A DNA stretch of 64,000 nt from Rugalucina vietnamica (lineage: Eukaryota; Mollusca; Bivalvia; Lucinida; Lucinidae): assembly GCA_964017185.1 (NCBI GenBank), contig OZ024870.1:64954812-65018811 (forward strand). The letters are read 5' to 3'. The notes under the pieces were generated by a model that made no database searches, had not been told where the DNA came from, and was given only the letters and a program-made list of their open reading frames with translations. Shown here one piece after another: positions 33,577 to 46,150 of this stretch. Every line of letters starts with the position of its first letter. The stretch's first letter is position 1. The position numbers and the translations under genes are program-made.

Positions 33577-34233
33577 GGGGGCAGCACACGGTTTCCAATG
33601 GCCGGCCAAAGTTTTTACGACGGCTACTCAATAAATTACCCCTTGCAACAAGACAAAACATTAAAAGCCCTTCGTATATACTCACAGTCAATTACAAATG
33701 GACCAGCAATTAATCTTAAAGTAACAAAGACAGTTTCTGCTCACTGGAACCATCTCTGTGCAAATGTAAACATTACCCCACCCCCCTTACTAAAAGGGCA
33801 ATTTTTGCACCAAAAGACACATTTTCCTTGAAGTGTGACATGCCACTGGCACATGCAATGACCATAAACTGCATACCCATGTGTAGATACACCCTAATGC
33901 TTAATTTCTATGCACATTTGAATACCTGCCAGCCGTTGACTTATCATAGTAAATTCCACTTCAAAAAAAGAGCCATTTTTGAACAGCTGATTTCCGGGGT
34001 TGAGGGTAAAATCCAGCAAGTTAGTTCTGCACTAATAAAAATACAGAAGGTCATGTGACCTGACAAAAATCAATTTAAATCGTAAATAACAACTGCTTGA
34101 GTGAAATAAAAGTCAAATACTGCTTCAAAATATTTTTACATACATTTATAGACCAAAATGTAGCCATACCCCTCTATATTGACTTTTTTGCCCAGGACAA
34201 GTGGGTAAAAACCGCTTGCTGCACCCTAAACCA
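33577..34233. mobile_element. Possible TIR element, about 655 bp
   Basis: AGGGGGCAGCACACGGTTT on the left faces AAACCGCTTGCTGCACCCT on the right, an imperfect inverted repeat of about 18 bp. The interior is non-coding; the frames at 33363-33713 and 33598-34058 look accidental. Confidence 0.4.
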
Positions 34234-34459
34234 CTGAACCTGGAGCCATTTTCAGCAATTCAGCCATTCATTTTAGTTAGTATCGTGTTTGTTTCTTGGC
34301 TCGCTATGATATAACGGCATTTTTCAGATTTCGCTGCATCTAATAATCACTCGAGCAACATCGGTTACTGACACTGAAATATTTTACAATTTAAAACGGC
34401 TGAACGCTTAAAGTTTGAAATGTAACGAATGTAACAAAAGGATTTATGCAAATACAAAC

Positions 34460-35221
<762 letters not shown>

Positions 35222-35365
35222 AGTTTACTTTCGAAACCTATACGTATCCATATGCAACATTTAAGACTCCATTATCATGAACTAGAATACAATAATATGT
35301 CCAACGATTTTGACTCCTTAACTGATATGGCACATTCGACGTACATGTAGATGCTCGCAATCTTT

Positions 35366-35966
35366 CATTACAAAAAATGCACATGTAATATACAGAAATT
35401 TTTTAACTTGTAAAAATTGGAAATATTCATTAGAAAACTTTTTTCTTATTTTTGCTCAAAACACAGATTGTGGGTACAAGTTAGAACCGCCTCACCGAGG
35501 CAGTTCTAACGAGTACCCACAAGCTATGTCTGGAGCAAAAATAAGAAAAATAGGTATACCCCTGCATACCTCAGTTTTAAATCGATTTAAACCCGCCAGT
35601 AACTTTGTGTTACTGATCGTTCCAAGTCGATACTTCTGTGGTGGTTATTTTTGTTTTATGTCTTGGTGTTTAAAATATTTTTGTGCTGTTGGCGCCTTAT
35701 GTATGTTTGCATATTTTTAGTTAAGTTAAGGTAACTGAGTGGCCACCTATTGGGAAAATAGCTGCTCATTCGGCTTACGAAATGGTTTCATGGTATAAGT
35801 ACCTGATTGTTGGTTTGGTTTTTTCCCACCTTGGTTTTTGGAGTGGGAGTCTTTTTCTGATTGCGCCTTTTCCTGATCTTTGCCTACTTGTACTTTTTTA
35901 CTACCTACATGTATATAAAAGTGGGGTTTAAGGGGGTATTTATTTCACGGACATGTGTACCTGATG
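35366..35966 (-). mobile_element. Hairpin MITE (family H) containing a Penelope tail
   Basis: The left part (35366-35579) includes the central hairpin with a mispair (GAACCGCCTCACCGAGGCAG). The right part (35904-35966) ends ACATGTGTACCTGATG. The interruption is 35580-35903. Confidence 0.75.
35580..35903 (+). mobile_element. Penelope-like 3' tail fragment
   Basis: It starts CGATTTAAACCCGCCAGTAA and ends GCCTACTTGTACTTTTTTA. It closely matches the last 320 bp of copy 2 (51755-52075). The frame at 35526-35720 spans the junction and is meaningless. Confidence 0.75.
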
Positions 35967-36380
35967 GTAATCTTTTTATGTCTCTTGGACCCGGTCGCAG
36001 CAGCACTATCGATCGCGTGCCCGCTGGAATGTGGCGTTCACTTTTTACTCCTGTGCCACAGATGAAAATTTGGATGTTTTGAAATATGAAACCATGGCTA
36101 ATCTATTAATGGGGGAAGGGATATCCACTTCTAATCTAAGTTTAGACTATGCTCTGTATCATTCTCCTGTCAGCGTAGGTGTTGAAAGATCAATTATAGA
36201 ACTAAACAAACCATGAACAATCCCTTTGTTTTAGACTCAAGTTTTAGGTCAAAGAATGTTTTACACATTTAAATTTTGTTCTACTAAGAGATGAATATTA
36301 TGGCAGAAACTGAAAGAGAAATTATTTCAAATTCATGTTTATATTATGAGCTGCTTCATGAGAAAATCTTTGTTGTTTTT

Positions 36381-37900
36381 AGCTCACCTGAGCCGAAGGC
36401 TCACAGATGAGCTTATAGGATAGGTAGGCACCCGGCGTCCGTCCGTCGTCGTCCGTCCGTCGTCCACCATTTTCAAAGATCTTCTTTTCTGAAACTGCTT
36501 GGCCAATCAAAGCCAAATTTTATATGAAGCATCTATAGGAAGGGGGAACCAATGTGTATATAAGAAATCTAGGTCACATAACCAAGATGGCCACCATGCC
36601 CATATATGGTAAAAACCCTTTAGAAATCTTCTTTTCCAGAACCAGTGGACCGATTTCAACGAAACTTGGCATGAAGCATTGATGGCTCAAGCACTTCAAT
36701 GTGTATATAAATCATGGCCCTGTGAAGACTTTGACCTATTTTACGGCAAGGTCAACATAGGTCGCCAATGCATTTGAATGGGGAAAACTTTTAAAATGTA
36801 ATTTTAAGTGAAAGTATTGCAGGAAATGGGCAGTATGACTGAATATTAATGACTCTGAAAACATTTGCACCCCAGGGGCTCATATGCCCCCACCCCGGGG
36901 CAATATACATGTATATTACCATAATATTCAAACATCATCTCCTCTGAAGCTTGGCCAATTAAAGCCGAATTTTATGTGAAGCATCAATAGGAAGGGGTAA
37001 CCAATGTATATATACATGTAAATAATCAAGGTCACATGACCAAGATGGCCGCCATGCCCGTATATGGTAAAAAAAACCTTTAGAAATCTTCTTCTCCGGA
37101 ACCGGTGGACCGATTTCAAAGAAACTTGGCATGGAGCATCGATGGCTCAAGTACTACAATGTATATATAAATCATGACCCTGTGATGACCTTGACCATTT
37201 TTATGGCAAGGTCAACATTGGTCGCCAATGCATTTGAATGGGGAAAACTTTTAAAAAGTAATTTGAGGTAAAAATCTTGCAGAAAATGGGTAGTATGACT
37301 GAATATCAATGATTCTGAAAAAAAAATGGACCCAAGGGCTCATATGCCCCCACCCCGGGGCAATATACATGTATATTAACATAATATTCAAACATCCTCT
37401 TCTCTGAAACCACTTGGCCAATCAAAGCCAAATTTTATGTGAAGCATCTATAGAATGGGGGATCCAATGTATATATAAATAATCCAGGTCACATGACCAA
37501 GATGGCCGCCATGCCCATATATGGTAAAAACCCTTCCAAAATCTTCTTCTCTGGAACCACTGGACCGATTTCAACAAAACTTGGAATGAAACATCAATGG
37601 CTTAAGTACTACAATGTATATATAAATTATGACCCTGTGATGACCTTGACCTATTTTACGACAAGGTCAACATAGGTTGCCTATGCCTTTGAATGGGGAT
37701 AACTGTTGTCGGTTGAAGGGAAAGACTTGCAGGAAATTGGCAAATGGACAGGATATTGATTATTATGAAGAAAAATAATGGACACCAGGGAATCATCTGC
37801 CCCTTTACTGGGTCTTTTTTTCCATAATATGCAAACATGTTTATTTGTATATACAACAGATCTCAGGTGAGCGTTTACAGGACCATTGGTCCTCTGGTTT
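36381..37900 (+). repeat. Complex repeat 'AGCTCACC' with internal tandem units, copy 2
   Basis: It starts AGCTCACCTGAGCCGAAGGC, a hairpin, and ends AGGACCATTGGTCCTCTGG. It has three internal units starting near 36468, 36921 and 37381, so a period of 453-460 bp. Each carries CTTGGCCAATNAAAGCC, CCAAGATGGCCRCCATGCC and a CCCCACCCCGGGG or related stretch. A hairpin at the right end just before CTGG recalls Helitron 3' ends, but no Rep/helicase is present. The open frames here are by-products. Confidence 0.7.
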
Positions 37901-38373
37901 TATTATTATTATTGGTTTTCGAACATCTCTGACACAAACAGGAAGGTGACAATTTATTAGGCCTATCAGGTAATTACTTTGCAGCTTATCACCGGTTTTG
38001 TTTTTGAAATGCAAAATATGTTTTCTGGCCATGCACCTCATTAAATTAATATGTCCCTCTGAAATAGGGATCATAGATCTAATAAGTTCAAGAAGAGAGA
38101 CTTTGATGAATTTATTGCATCTGTCAACAATTAAGAAAATTGTCATGGGTGTGAATATATTAAAACTAGCAATGTGTTTGTAAAACACTATGCCCCCAAC
38201 CATATGCTTGTGCCTAACCTGGCATTAATTTCATTGGGGTTGGTTTCATTTTCTGGTGTAGCAGTCAGGATCCAGAAACAGAATGCAGGCATTTTGACAA
38301 AAAAAAATTCAAAATGGAGTAAAAGATCAAACCTCTGTAATTCTGTCAAAAATTGACAGAAACTTCTCAAAAG
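37901..38373. other. Non-coding stretch
   Basis: Nothing recognised. Overlapping short frames on both strands (37841-38203 and 37998-38183) share no protein-like pattern. Confidence 0.4.
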
Positions 38374-39141
38374 TAAAGTCCAATTTGCATGCGCCAAATA
38401 CACACATGTAAATATACTCCGGTGTGCAAATTTTACGCGGGGTAAGCAAATGGCGTATAGGAACGCAAATACACACCGGAGTATATTAACATATGGGTAA
38501 ATTTACTCCTGGGTCTGACCAGATGCAAATTTTATTTCTACAAATACACACGTGTAAATTTACTATTTTGTCCCATGCGAACACATAGTAAAATTTACCC
38601 ATGAGTATTTTTATTTCAAGTCAATATTCTGCTTTTAGATAACAAATTTTCACATTTTTGTTCCTAACTGATTATATGACAGTTGCTGAAACTGTGGACA
38701 TTGTTGCTAAATAAAAGTTTATTGCCATTCATCGCATTTTAGATCATATGGAGTGCAAACAGCCACACTATTTCTTTATCATTCTTGGTGAGATTCTTGG
38801 GGCATTTTAACAGTAATTCCTTGTGAAAGGATGATAAAAGGGAACTGTATAAATGCTTAGATTATGCCTGACCATTACTGACATGATTCTCCTCTGCTGC
38901 GAAAGTCTACAAGAACACCTTGAAGCTGCCTATTCTTGTTTAGCAAATACAGAAAACTTAAATGAACGGGTTGTTATCCAGAAATGATAAATTTACATAC
39001 AAAAATACTCCTGGTGATAAAACCCATGTGAACGCAATTTAAATTTACTCACAGGTTGATAAATTTTTGCACACCGGAGTATATTTACACACGGAGTATA
39101 TTTACATGCGTGTATTTTTTGCGCATGCGAATTGGACTTTA
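38374..39141. mobile_element. TIR element with subterminal short repeats, 768 bp
   Basis: The ends TAAAGTCCAATTYGCATGCG are inverted at the right (GGACTTTA at 39134-39141). Inside both ends, CACACATGTAAATATACTCC and CCGGTGTGCAAATTTT recur several times in both orientations, forming subterminal arrays. TA flanks both ends. The interior is non-coding. Confidence 0.7.
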
Positions 39142-40830
39142 ACCTCAGCTCTCAGCACCAATCAGTTTACCAAATATGAAGACTGTCGCTAAAATACATT
39201 TTGAGATATCTTGCACACAAGATTTTACAAAATATACAAAAACAGAAGTACCTTCTAGGAATATGAAAGACATTGAGCAACAACAGAAGAATCGTTTTGA
39301 AATATGAAATAAATGAATGGCAACAAAAGTTCTGCCTAGTAATGTCTCATCCAAAGGACTTTAGTAGCCTCGGTTGAACCCAAGAAAAGCTATAGGGAAA
39401 AACATATTTATTTGAGTTGAGGATTTTGTTTTAGTAAACAAGTTTTCCAAATCACGATATAAAACCATTCCTCTGAGGAATTAACTTGTAAGGGATCCAA
39501 CACGATGCCGACCTAGCAGATATGGTACTCGCAACAACGAATGGAATTGAATGTTATACTCTGTTTAGATGGGTTCTAACCAGGTCCGGTCCAAGTTAGT
39601 CCGGAATAAATCTTTCTTCTTGATGCAATAAGCTGACATGTTTTTTTTCTCATAGGCGTGTCAAATGAGTGTGTAAGATATTTATTTTAAGAGCACAAAA
39701 CTTCGCTAAGAAACCATTGGACCATCCCAAAATTTTGGAGCGAACCAAATGAATTTGTCTAAATACTTGTTCCGAACCAGCATACAAGATTATGAGAGAG
39801 TGTTGACCCCTTAACATACAGCCTATTTCACTCGAGTCTGCCGTTTGAGCATTTAGGTCATTCAAGTTTGTGCGTAAATCGGGTAACTTTTTGTTCTACT
39901 TTAGAACTGAAACTGTGTCCCATGTGCCAGGTGTTCTTAAAATATATTCAGCATTTATCTTTAGGTAATGATGTTGCCTCTTCTGGTAAAACTTTAATTG
40001 TGATTGTTTGGTTAAAGCACATTTTTATTTCAAAATTCTTTGCACAGCACATACAATGCATATCTTGAAATTGGATGGGGACAAGAGCAGAACTTTATCA
40101 ATTTTATCTACATGACCAAATTTCCACATACCTGTAGTAGGATGAAAATTTCACTTGAATTTGCCATTTTAAAGTCATTTAGTTTGAAACTGTACTCAGA
40201 TAAGCAGATCAATCAATCCAGATGTCCTTGTGGACAACATGAAAAGAAACTCAGATCTTCAGAACACAGGGTCTTCATGCTCATACAATGAACTCGAGTG
40301 AAAGTGGCTGTTAACATGTAAAAGGCAGTAGAAGTATTTCCATGACCAAGTTGTTACCAAAACATGCACCAAATAGATGGGGTTATATTGACCCCGGTCC
40401 GCATGCTTTAGTCGAATTTTGACACTCCTGCAACCAATGAGTAAGACTAGTTTTTAACTCAATCGTGTTCGATAACTTTACTGTCTTCTTTTATTCATAT
40501 ACCATTTCGCTTGGCATCAGACTCTATGATGGTCCCTATTTAAAAGTATTTTGTGGTGGTTCTTATGTTTTATGTTTTGTTGTTGAATCTTTGTGCTGTT
40601 CATGCATGTATTTTTAGACAAGTTGCCACCTATAGGGATGATAGCTGCTCACTCGGCTTACGATATGTTTTCTTAGTATAAGTACCAGACTGTTAATGTT
40701 TTTCTTTCTGATTGCACCATTTCCTGATCACTGCCTACTTTTACCTTCATTTTTGTTTGTTGGTCTAGATATTTGAAAAATATGAAGTTGGAAGTTAAAA
40801 CATGCCATAAACAAATGCAATAATACATGT

Positions 40831-40865
<35 letters not shown>

Positions 40866-41948
40866 CAACAACAACAATAATATTATCTTGCTATTTTTCA
40901 AACTTTTGCTGAATGGACTAGTGACTGCATACATCAAGTTTTATCTTGATTAACCAATTCATGCTGCCATGATACATGATTTTGTTACAGGGGGTACAAC
41001 ATTATACAGTTAGTGGTCATTTTTATGAAGCCATATCTGCAGTTTTGATATGGTGACCATATTTTATTTTTATGAACAGGCTTATCAGAAATTTCTTAGA
41101 AAATTCCGTCAGAAAGTTGAGTGAAGCCTATGGGACTGATAAGAATGTAATGAGCATCATCCATACTTAAAATAAACAGCAGTGCAGGTGTACGACATAC
41201 AGCCTTTTTATATTACGATGTTGATTGTTTTCCATCTAGTTAGGTCAGAACCTTTCTCTGATTGTGCCAGTTCCTGGTCATTACTTTATTTGTAAATTCT
41301 CTGTATACTTGTATATGCAGTGTTCAAGTTTTATTGAAAATGCAAAACTGACTACTAAAACTTATTAGGTTACACCCCTCTTATAATTGGCTTGCAAAAA
41401 TTGGGCTTGATTTATGTGTTTTTTGTAAACCATAAGTCTGGTGTGAGAAAACCTTTCTTCATTAGTCAGACCCTGATAATCACAAAGGATGCTGCACAGC
41501 TTGAATGCTACCATTGTTACCAATTGAAAAATATAAAACTATTTAAAATGTAAGAGTATTATTATATCATGGCAGGAATAGTAAGAACTCAGCTCCAGCA
41601 CATCTGATCTGCACCTGTGATTTTGCACCCACATAATACAAAAACGCATGTGCATCGGCTCAGCATTGATAAGGCAGCTTGCCTTTTTAGCAAACTGGTA
41701 ATACAGACTATATTTTATAAAAAGACGCTTACATTTTCTGAATCATTGGATATAAATAAGCTTGCTGAGTTTCAGCAGAAGAGCTAGCTGAGGCCTAGGA
41801 GTATTTTGGCAAATTGCAGATTGCTGCATGTATGTGTAGTGTACATGGAGTTATATTCTTATATTTTTTTAAGATTATTAAAATCGAGTGATGTCTCTTT
41901 ACCAAATTATCCACACATGAAGCCAGCTCATGTCACACGTTTACATTT
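39142..41948. other. Non-coding stretch with a Penelope remnant
   Basis: No exon is supported. (AAT)n lies at about 40830-40862. A diverged Penelope 3' remnant is listed separately at 40440-40750. A still weaker trace (TTCTCTGATTGTGCCAGTTCC) is near 41252. Confidence 0.45.
40440..40750 (+). mobile_element. Old, diverged Penelope-like 3' end
   Basis: In order: AGTTTTTAACTCAATCGTGT, CAGACTCTATGATGGTCCCT, TTTTATGTTTTGTTGTTGAA, GCTGCTCACTCGGCTTACGA and TCCTGATCACTGCCTACTTT. These match the end of copy 2 with many substitutions and deletions. It is the most decayed Penelope trace in the window. Confidence 0.6.
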
Positions 41949-42186
41949 TAGCCACGACGCGAGAAAACCGGTCTTCGGGGTTTCCGACCAGGTCCGACAC
42001 AAACCGACCTATACAGTCACAGAAGTCGGCTAGAAGCTTGTAATTTCGGATTTACAAAGAAGAGGGATAGTACTATCCGGGTAGCGAAACCAAAGGCGCT
42101 GATCAGCTTCGCAGTTAGCGCGAAGCTGATCTGTGTCTTTGTTTTCGCAAACGCAAAAATCGGTTTGTTTGTTTGTTTGTTTGTTT

Positions 42187-42219
<33 letters not shown>

Positions 42220-42304
42220 TTTTTTTTTTTTTTTTTTTGTTTTTTTTTTTTTTTTTTTGTTTTTTTTGTTTGTTTTGTTTTTTTTATTTTCATGACGAGG
42301 CTCA
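41949..42304 (+). mobile_element. Palindromic MITE (family P) with T-rich expansion
   Basis: The left terminus is degraded (TAGCCACGACGCGAGAAAAC) and the right is CATGACGAGGCTCA. The internal palindrome is intact (GCGCTGATCAGCTTCGC, then its complement). Between it and the right terminus, a (TTTG)n and long T-run of about 120 bp has grown (42163-42290). The Lys/Phe-rich frames at 42030-42318 are this expansion. Confidence 0.7.
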
Positions 42305-42600
42305 TTTTATCCCAATAATAAAATATGAAATTTTAAAACTATAAAAGGTGGCTATGATCCATTATGGCTATGCTTTATAGGCTTTATAAAAATGATAACA
42401 TGTAAAATAAAGGGTAACAAATCGGTCTGGTAACTTTGTAAAGTGGTAGTTTATGTATGTATAGATGAAATAAATGTCAGTTCTTCCTTAGATTAACTTG
42501 CAAAGTTAAAATGTCACCAACACGTTGTACCAGTGACCTTTCATCGTCAAAGAGCTAACGCTTGTCTAACCAATATACAACTTCTTTTCTGAGGCAGGAA
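42305..42600. other. Non-coding spacer
   Basis: No feature recognised. Confidence 0.4.
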
Positions 42601-42784
42601 ACATGCGCGGATCCAGAGGGGGGGGGGGACCGGGGGTCCGGACCCCCCCCCCCTGGAATTTGAAAAATTTACCTAAAAAAAGGTAATTTCGGGATTTTTG
42701 AGGGTTGGACCCCCCCTCGTCTGTGACCAAAAATTACCATTTTCGTTGGACCCCCTCTCATGAAAATTTCTGGATCCGCACATG
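42601..42784. mobile_element. Small G/C-run MITE, about 180 bp
   Basis: CGCGGATCCAGAGGGGGGG at the left faces AAATTTCTGGATCCGCAC at the right. A long G run then C run (42619-42655) and a second 'GGACCCCCC' block lie inside. ATG flanks both ends. No coding function. Confidence 0.55.
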
Positions 42785-42854
42785 GGAAATAATGTGAAAA
42801 AAAATCAGTTGAAAGAAAAAAGAATATAGTTTTCTTATTATTACGGTTACTCAA

Positions 42855-43290
42855 AAAGTCTACTTTTGAGCAAAAATAAGGAAAATATATAGCTCGGCAA
42901 ATAGGTCACTGTATGGTCGTTACCTTATGAATACGTTATTGGGTATGGTCTACTTTTGACCTAAGTTGAAAGACACAACTCACACGCTGTCCGTTAGAAT
43001 GAAAATCCGAGTTTGTCTAGTTTACTGGATTGGACAAAATAGGTAGCTGATCTTTAACGGTAAAATATGTGACAGCGCTCTAGGCTGACTGAATTCGACT
43101 TCTCTATTATCTCCCTACTTGAACAGATGGACCAGCCGACCACGCCCAGATATGAATATTAAAGTTGCCACCCATACAGTGACCCATTTGCCGAACTATA
43201 CCCCTGTAAACCCTAGTTTCACTAAACTAAAATTTTATATTATGGGGTATACATTACGTCGACATGTTTTAACCCAAACGAGCATATTCC
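42855..43290 (-). mobile_element. Hairpin MITE remnant (family H) split by a TIR element
   Basis: TTTTGAGCAAAAATAAGGAA on the left and TATACCCCTGTAAACCCTAG on the right are adjacent in family H. Here they are parted by 42892-43198. The other half of the hairpin element is missing to the left. Confidence 0.6.
42892..43198. mobile_element. TA-flanked TIR element, about 307 bp
   Basis: TAGCTCGGCAAATAGGTCAC at the left is inverted at the right (GTGACCCATTTGCCGAACTA), about 28 bp of inverted repeat in all. Comparison with intact family H copies (AAAATAGGTATACCCC) puts the insertion at a TA. Confidence 0.65.
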
Positions 43291-43409
43291 ACAACTAGAA
43301 AGTAGTTGGATCATTAGTGGTAAAATTATGAACAGTTTGTCGAAATATTACATCAAAATTTTATATTTTGGATTCACGGCTTCTACGGCGTTTGTCAGGC
43401 TTTTCAGGG

Positions 43410-43725
43410 GCCTAATAATCACACGAGCAACATAGGACACTGACACGTACTAAATTCTTTTACAATTTAAAATGGTTGAACGCTTAAATTTTGAAATGTA
43501 ACAAAAGGTATTATACAAATACAAACTAGTTTACTTTCGAAACTTAATCCGCATTTATATGCAACATTAAGAATCCATTATCATGAACTAGAATGAAATT
43601 TATGTCCAAATATCTAATGAGGTAAATGCACGTATTTCTTTTAATGTCTTTCAGAACCTGTTGCAGCAGCACTACCGGTAACGTGCCCGTTGGCTTATGT
43701 GACGTTTACTTTTTGCAAATTACGT
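43410..43725 (+). repeat. Dispersed repeat, unoccupied copy
   Basis: It matches the outer parts of 34340-36055 and contains ACAAACTAGTTTACTTTCG uninterrupted, the empty site for the TA-flanked MITE. It also lacks the hairpin MITE and Penelope tail. Confidence 0.75.
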
Positions 43726-43974
43726 AGACACTTAACCCCTTTTGACGAATATATTCGCCTATCATAATCAATTGGTTGAGCCCACTTTCATTTTAGGGGC
43801 GTTAGAGGTGATTTTTAATTTTTGTCTCATTCTTCGATGAAATTTCTCATAGCAAAAAGAAAGCCCCAGATTAGACACCGCGATGTGCTATACAGCTTGC
43901 TTACCGGTATGTACCATTAACAGGACACCAGGCTTATTATAAGAGCCAATATCCTGGAAAAATGTGCTTAATAA

Positions 43975-44213
43975 AAAGCAAATCATATTTTTTTCATTGA
44001 AAAATTTTAATATTTTTTAATATTTTTGCTCAAAACATTGATTCTGGGTACTCATTAGAACCGCCTCGTTTAGGCGGTTCTAACGAGTACCCACAATCTA
44101 TATTTTGAATCAGCAATATGAAAAATAGGTATACCCCTGAATACCCCAATTTTACCATATAAAATGGGTTTAAAGGGGGTAAAACCTTTCATGGACACGT
44201 TATCCTGGTAGAA
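43975..44213 (-). mobile_element. Hairpin MITE (family H), older copy
   Basis: The central stem is GAACCGCCTCGTTTAGGCGG, with arms still largely paired. The left terminus is unclear and the right is CATGGACACGTTATCCTGG. Confidence 0.65.
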
Positions 44214-44248
44214 AAATAGTGCCGCATTACTGTACAATTCACAACATA

Positions 44249-45203
44249 CGGGGGTCATTCAAGAATTAATGACAATGGATCCATATCTCGGAAAGTATAA
44301 CTAAGCTCGGCTTTATTTGATATGGTACATGTGGACACATATATTATGCATTTGTGCTGAAAATTTTGTGCTTTTATCATGTCTAGATTTGACGCTATGC
44401 TAATTTGAATATGGCTCCTGAAGTGTCCATGGACGCGAAAAAGTCAATTTTTACTTATTTTTGTATGGGGGTAGGGTAAGTAAAACGTGTAGGATTGTTG
44501 CTTGGACAGTCTTATCAGTGATTTCTTATGATTAATGAAAGCACTAGAGGTCAGCAAGGGCAACCATAACATTTATGTCAATTTCCTGATTTGCAGCACG
44601 CTTGGTTGCTAAGCAACAGCAGAACAGGACAAAATAAACCCATTCTGAGCCTAACAGTGTGTTTTAAACCAAATAATGAAACAATCAAATAAATTCCAAC
44701 AGCTAGTGATGTGTTTAATCTTAAATGTATTCCTATGGCTTCTACACAAAAACGGAAATGAAAAAATCTGAGACTGTTATGGAACAAGTATTAGATTTTA
44801 AAAAGACTAGCTAGATTTGATACAGTTACATTTGAACTGGGGACGGTGCTTATTCATTTTGAAACTCTGTGTACACTGTCATTGTGATCAATACCATTGA
44901 CAGTCATGCTTAAAACAACCACATATTAAATCCTCATGAAATGTTGTTAACATATCCAAGATACTGGTCTTCCATCCAGGCAAGTACTAGCTTTTATAAA
45001 CAGCAATATGTCGTGTCCAAGCTCATTTACCTTGTATTCTTTGGTTGCCTAGCAACCACAGAACTGGCATCTTAGCGAACTTTTGGAGGAACCATTGAAT
45101 AGCATACATCTTCAAATTTGGTTATTAGTATATGAGAAGTACACAAGTGTTAAGAATAAAGTTTAATGGAATCATTGTCATTAATTCCTGAATGACCCTC
45201 GTA
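44249..45203. mobile_element. TIR element, about 955 bp, TA-flanked
   Basis: CGGGGGTCATTCAAGAATTA at the left faces TAATTCCTGAATGACCCTCG at the right, continuing through ATGACAATG. TA flanks both sides (ATAC and GTAT). The GAGGGTCATTC terminus is typical of some mariner-group elements. The interior is non-coding. Confidence 0.65.
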
Positions 45204-46005
45204 TTCATACCGCTTAGTCAGCGACAAGCAATGCGACTGAGAACAAACAATTTACCAACAGCTTGAATGATCCGTTCTGCTGAGTACAATCTGGGGCTAT
45301 ACAGTTTGCACATGTCCCATAAATTATACACATGCTTAAATGAATTAAGAAGGCTGTATCAAAATCATCAGGTACATGTTTGTTCGTGTTGTTGCTCATT
45401 TAATTCCATCCGACACCGGCAAAGTCATGAGAAACCTTTCATGCATTAAATGTGTTTAACAATATGCAGATTTACTGCTCCGCCATTACAACCAGGCTGA
45501 TCAGTTTCTTGGTATGCGCTACCAAGATTGTTATCATTTGGGTTGCAACTCACGACTGCATTAAGTACTTTCTGAGTCGGATTTGGTCTGAAAACCAAAA
45601 CAGGCCGGCTTTCTCTTAATCAGACTCAGTATTTTTTTTTTCTTCTTGTTATTTTTTTTTCTTTCGCGAAAAGCATTACCTGTCTATTTGACCTCTTTTT
45701 TCAGCAAAGTCAACAGTACAGTACCGCTGACCTGCATTTACTATACAAATTACAAATAACAATAAAAAACATTCTTTAGTCAGGACTAAAGGTTATGCTC
45801 TGTGGATTAAAATAGCATATATGGACGCTTAAAATTGTATACAATATATTGTACATAATACCTCTTCATCGAAAAACGAAAAAAAGTATAATAACAAAAC
45901 GCTGAAAAAAACACTGGCAAAGACAGTGATTTACTGAAACATTAAGAAGGATAACAACAGTGAGGACGGAGTATTATTTTGTTCGAAAGGTTTGGATAGT
46001 CAAAA
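45204..46005 (+). other. Upstream region of the Rh transporter gene
   Basis: Should hold the promoter and 5' UTR of the exon starting at 46006, but no convincing TATA box or initiator was singled out. Short T runs occur near 45630-45660. No other gene is supported. Confidence 0.35.
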
Positions 46006-46150
46006 ATGAATTGGAGGCGCAGCAAATTCACAATCTTTGCAATTATTTTGCAAGTTTTGTTCATCATCATTTTCGGGATACTAGGAGACTATGCTGAATC
46101 CGCCAGGCCCAAGAAGCCCAAGATTGCCGACTTCGTCAATACGTATCCAT
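46006..46150 (+). CDS. Rh-type ammonium transporter, coding exon 1
   Basis: The exon encodes 48 residues plus one base (phase 1): a short cytosolic start MNWRRSK, then the first membrane helix (FTIFAIILQVLFIIIFGIL, residues 8-26), then an extracellular loop ending NTYP. It stops at GTAAGT (46151). Joined to exon 2 the split codon gives Leu and the reading YP-LFQDVHVM, the family's hallmark junction. Rh glycoproteins form trimers in the plasma membrane and conduct ammonia or CO2. They serve nitrogen excretion and acid-base balance in gill and mantle tissues. The Met is the only one in frame before helix 1, and no signal peptide is expected. The full protein should be about 450-500 residues, so most of it lies beyond the window. 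Confidence 0.85.

Noticed and set aside
42030..42318. Lys-rich (minus) and Phe-rich (plus) frames
   Set aside because: They cover the T-run and (TTTG)n expansion in a family P copy.
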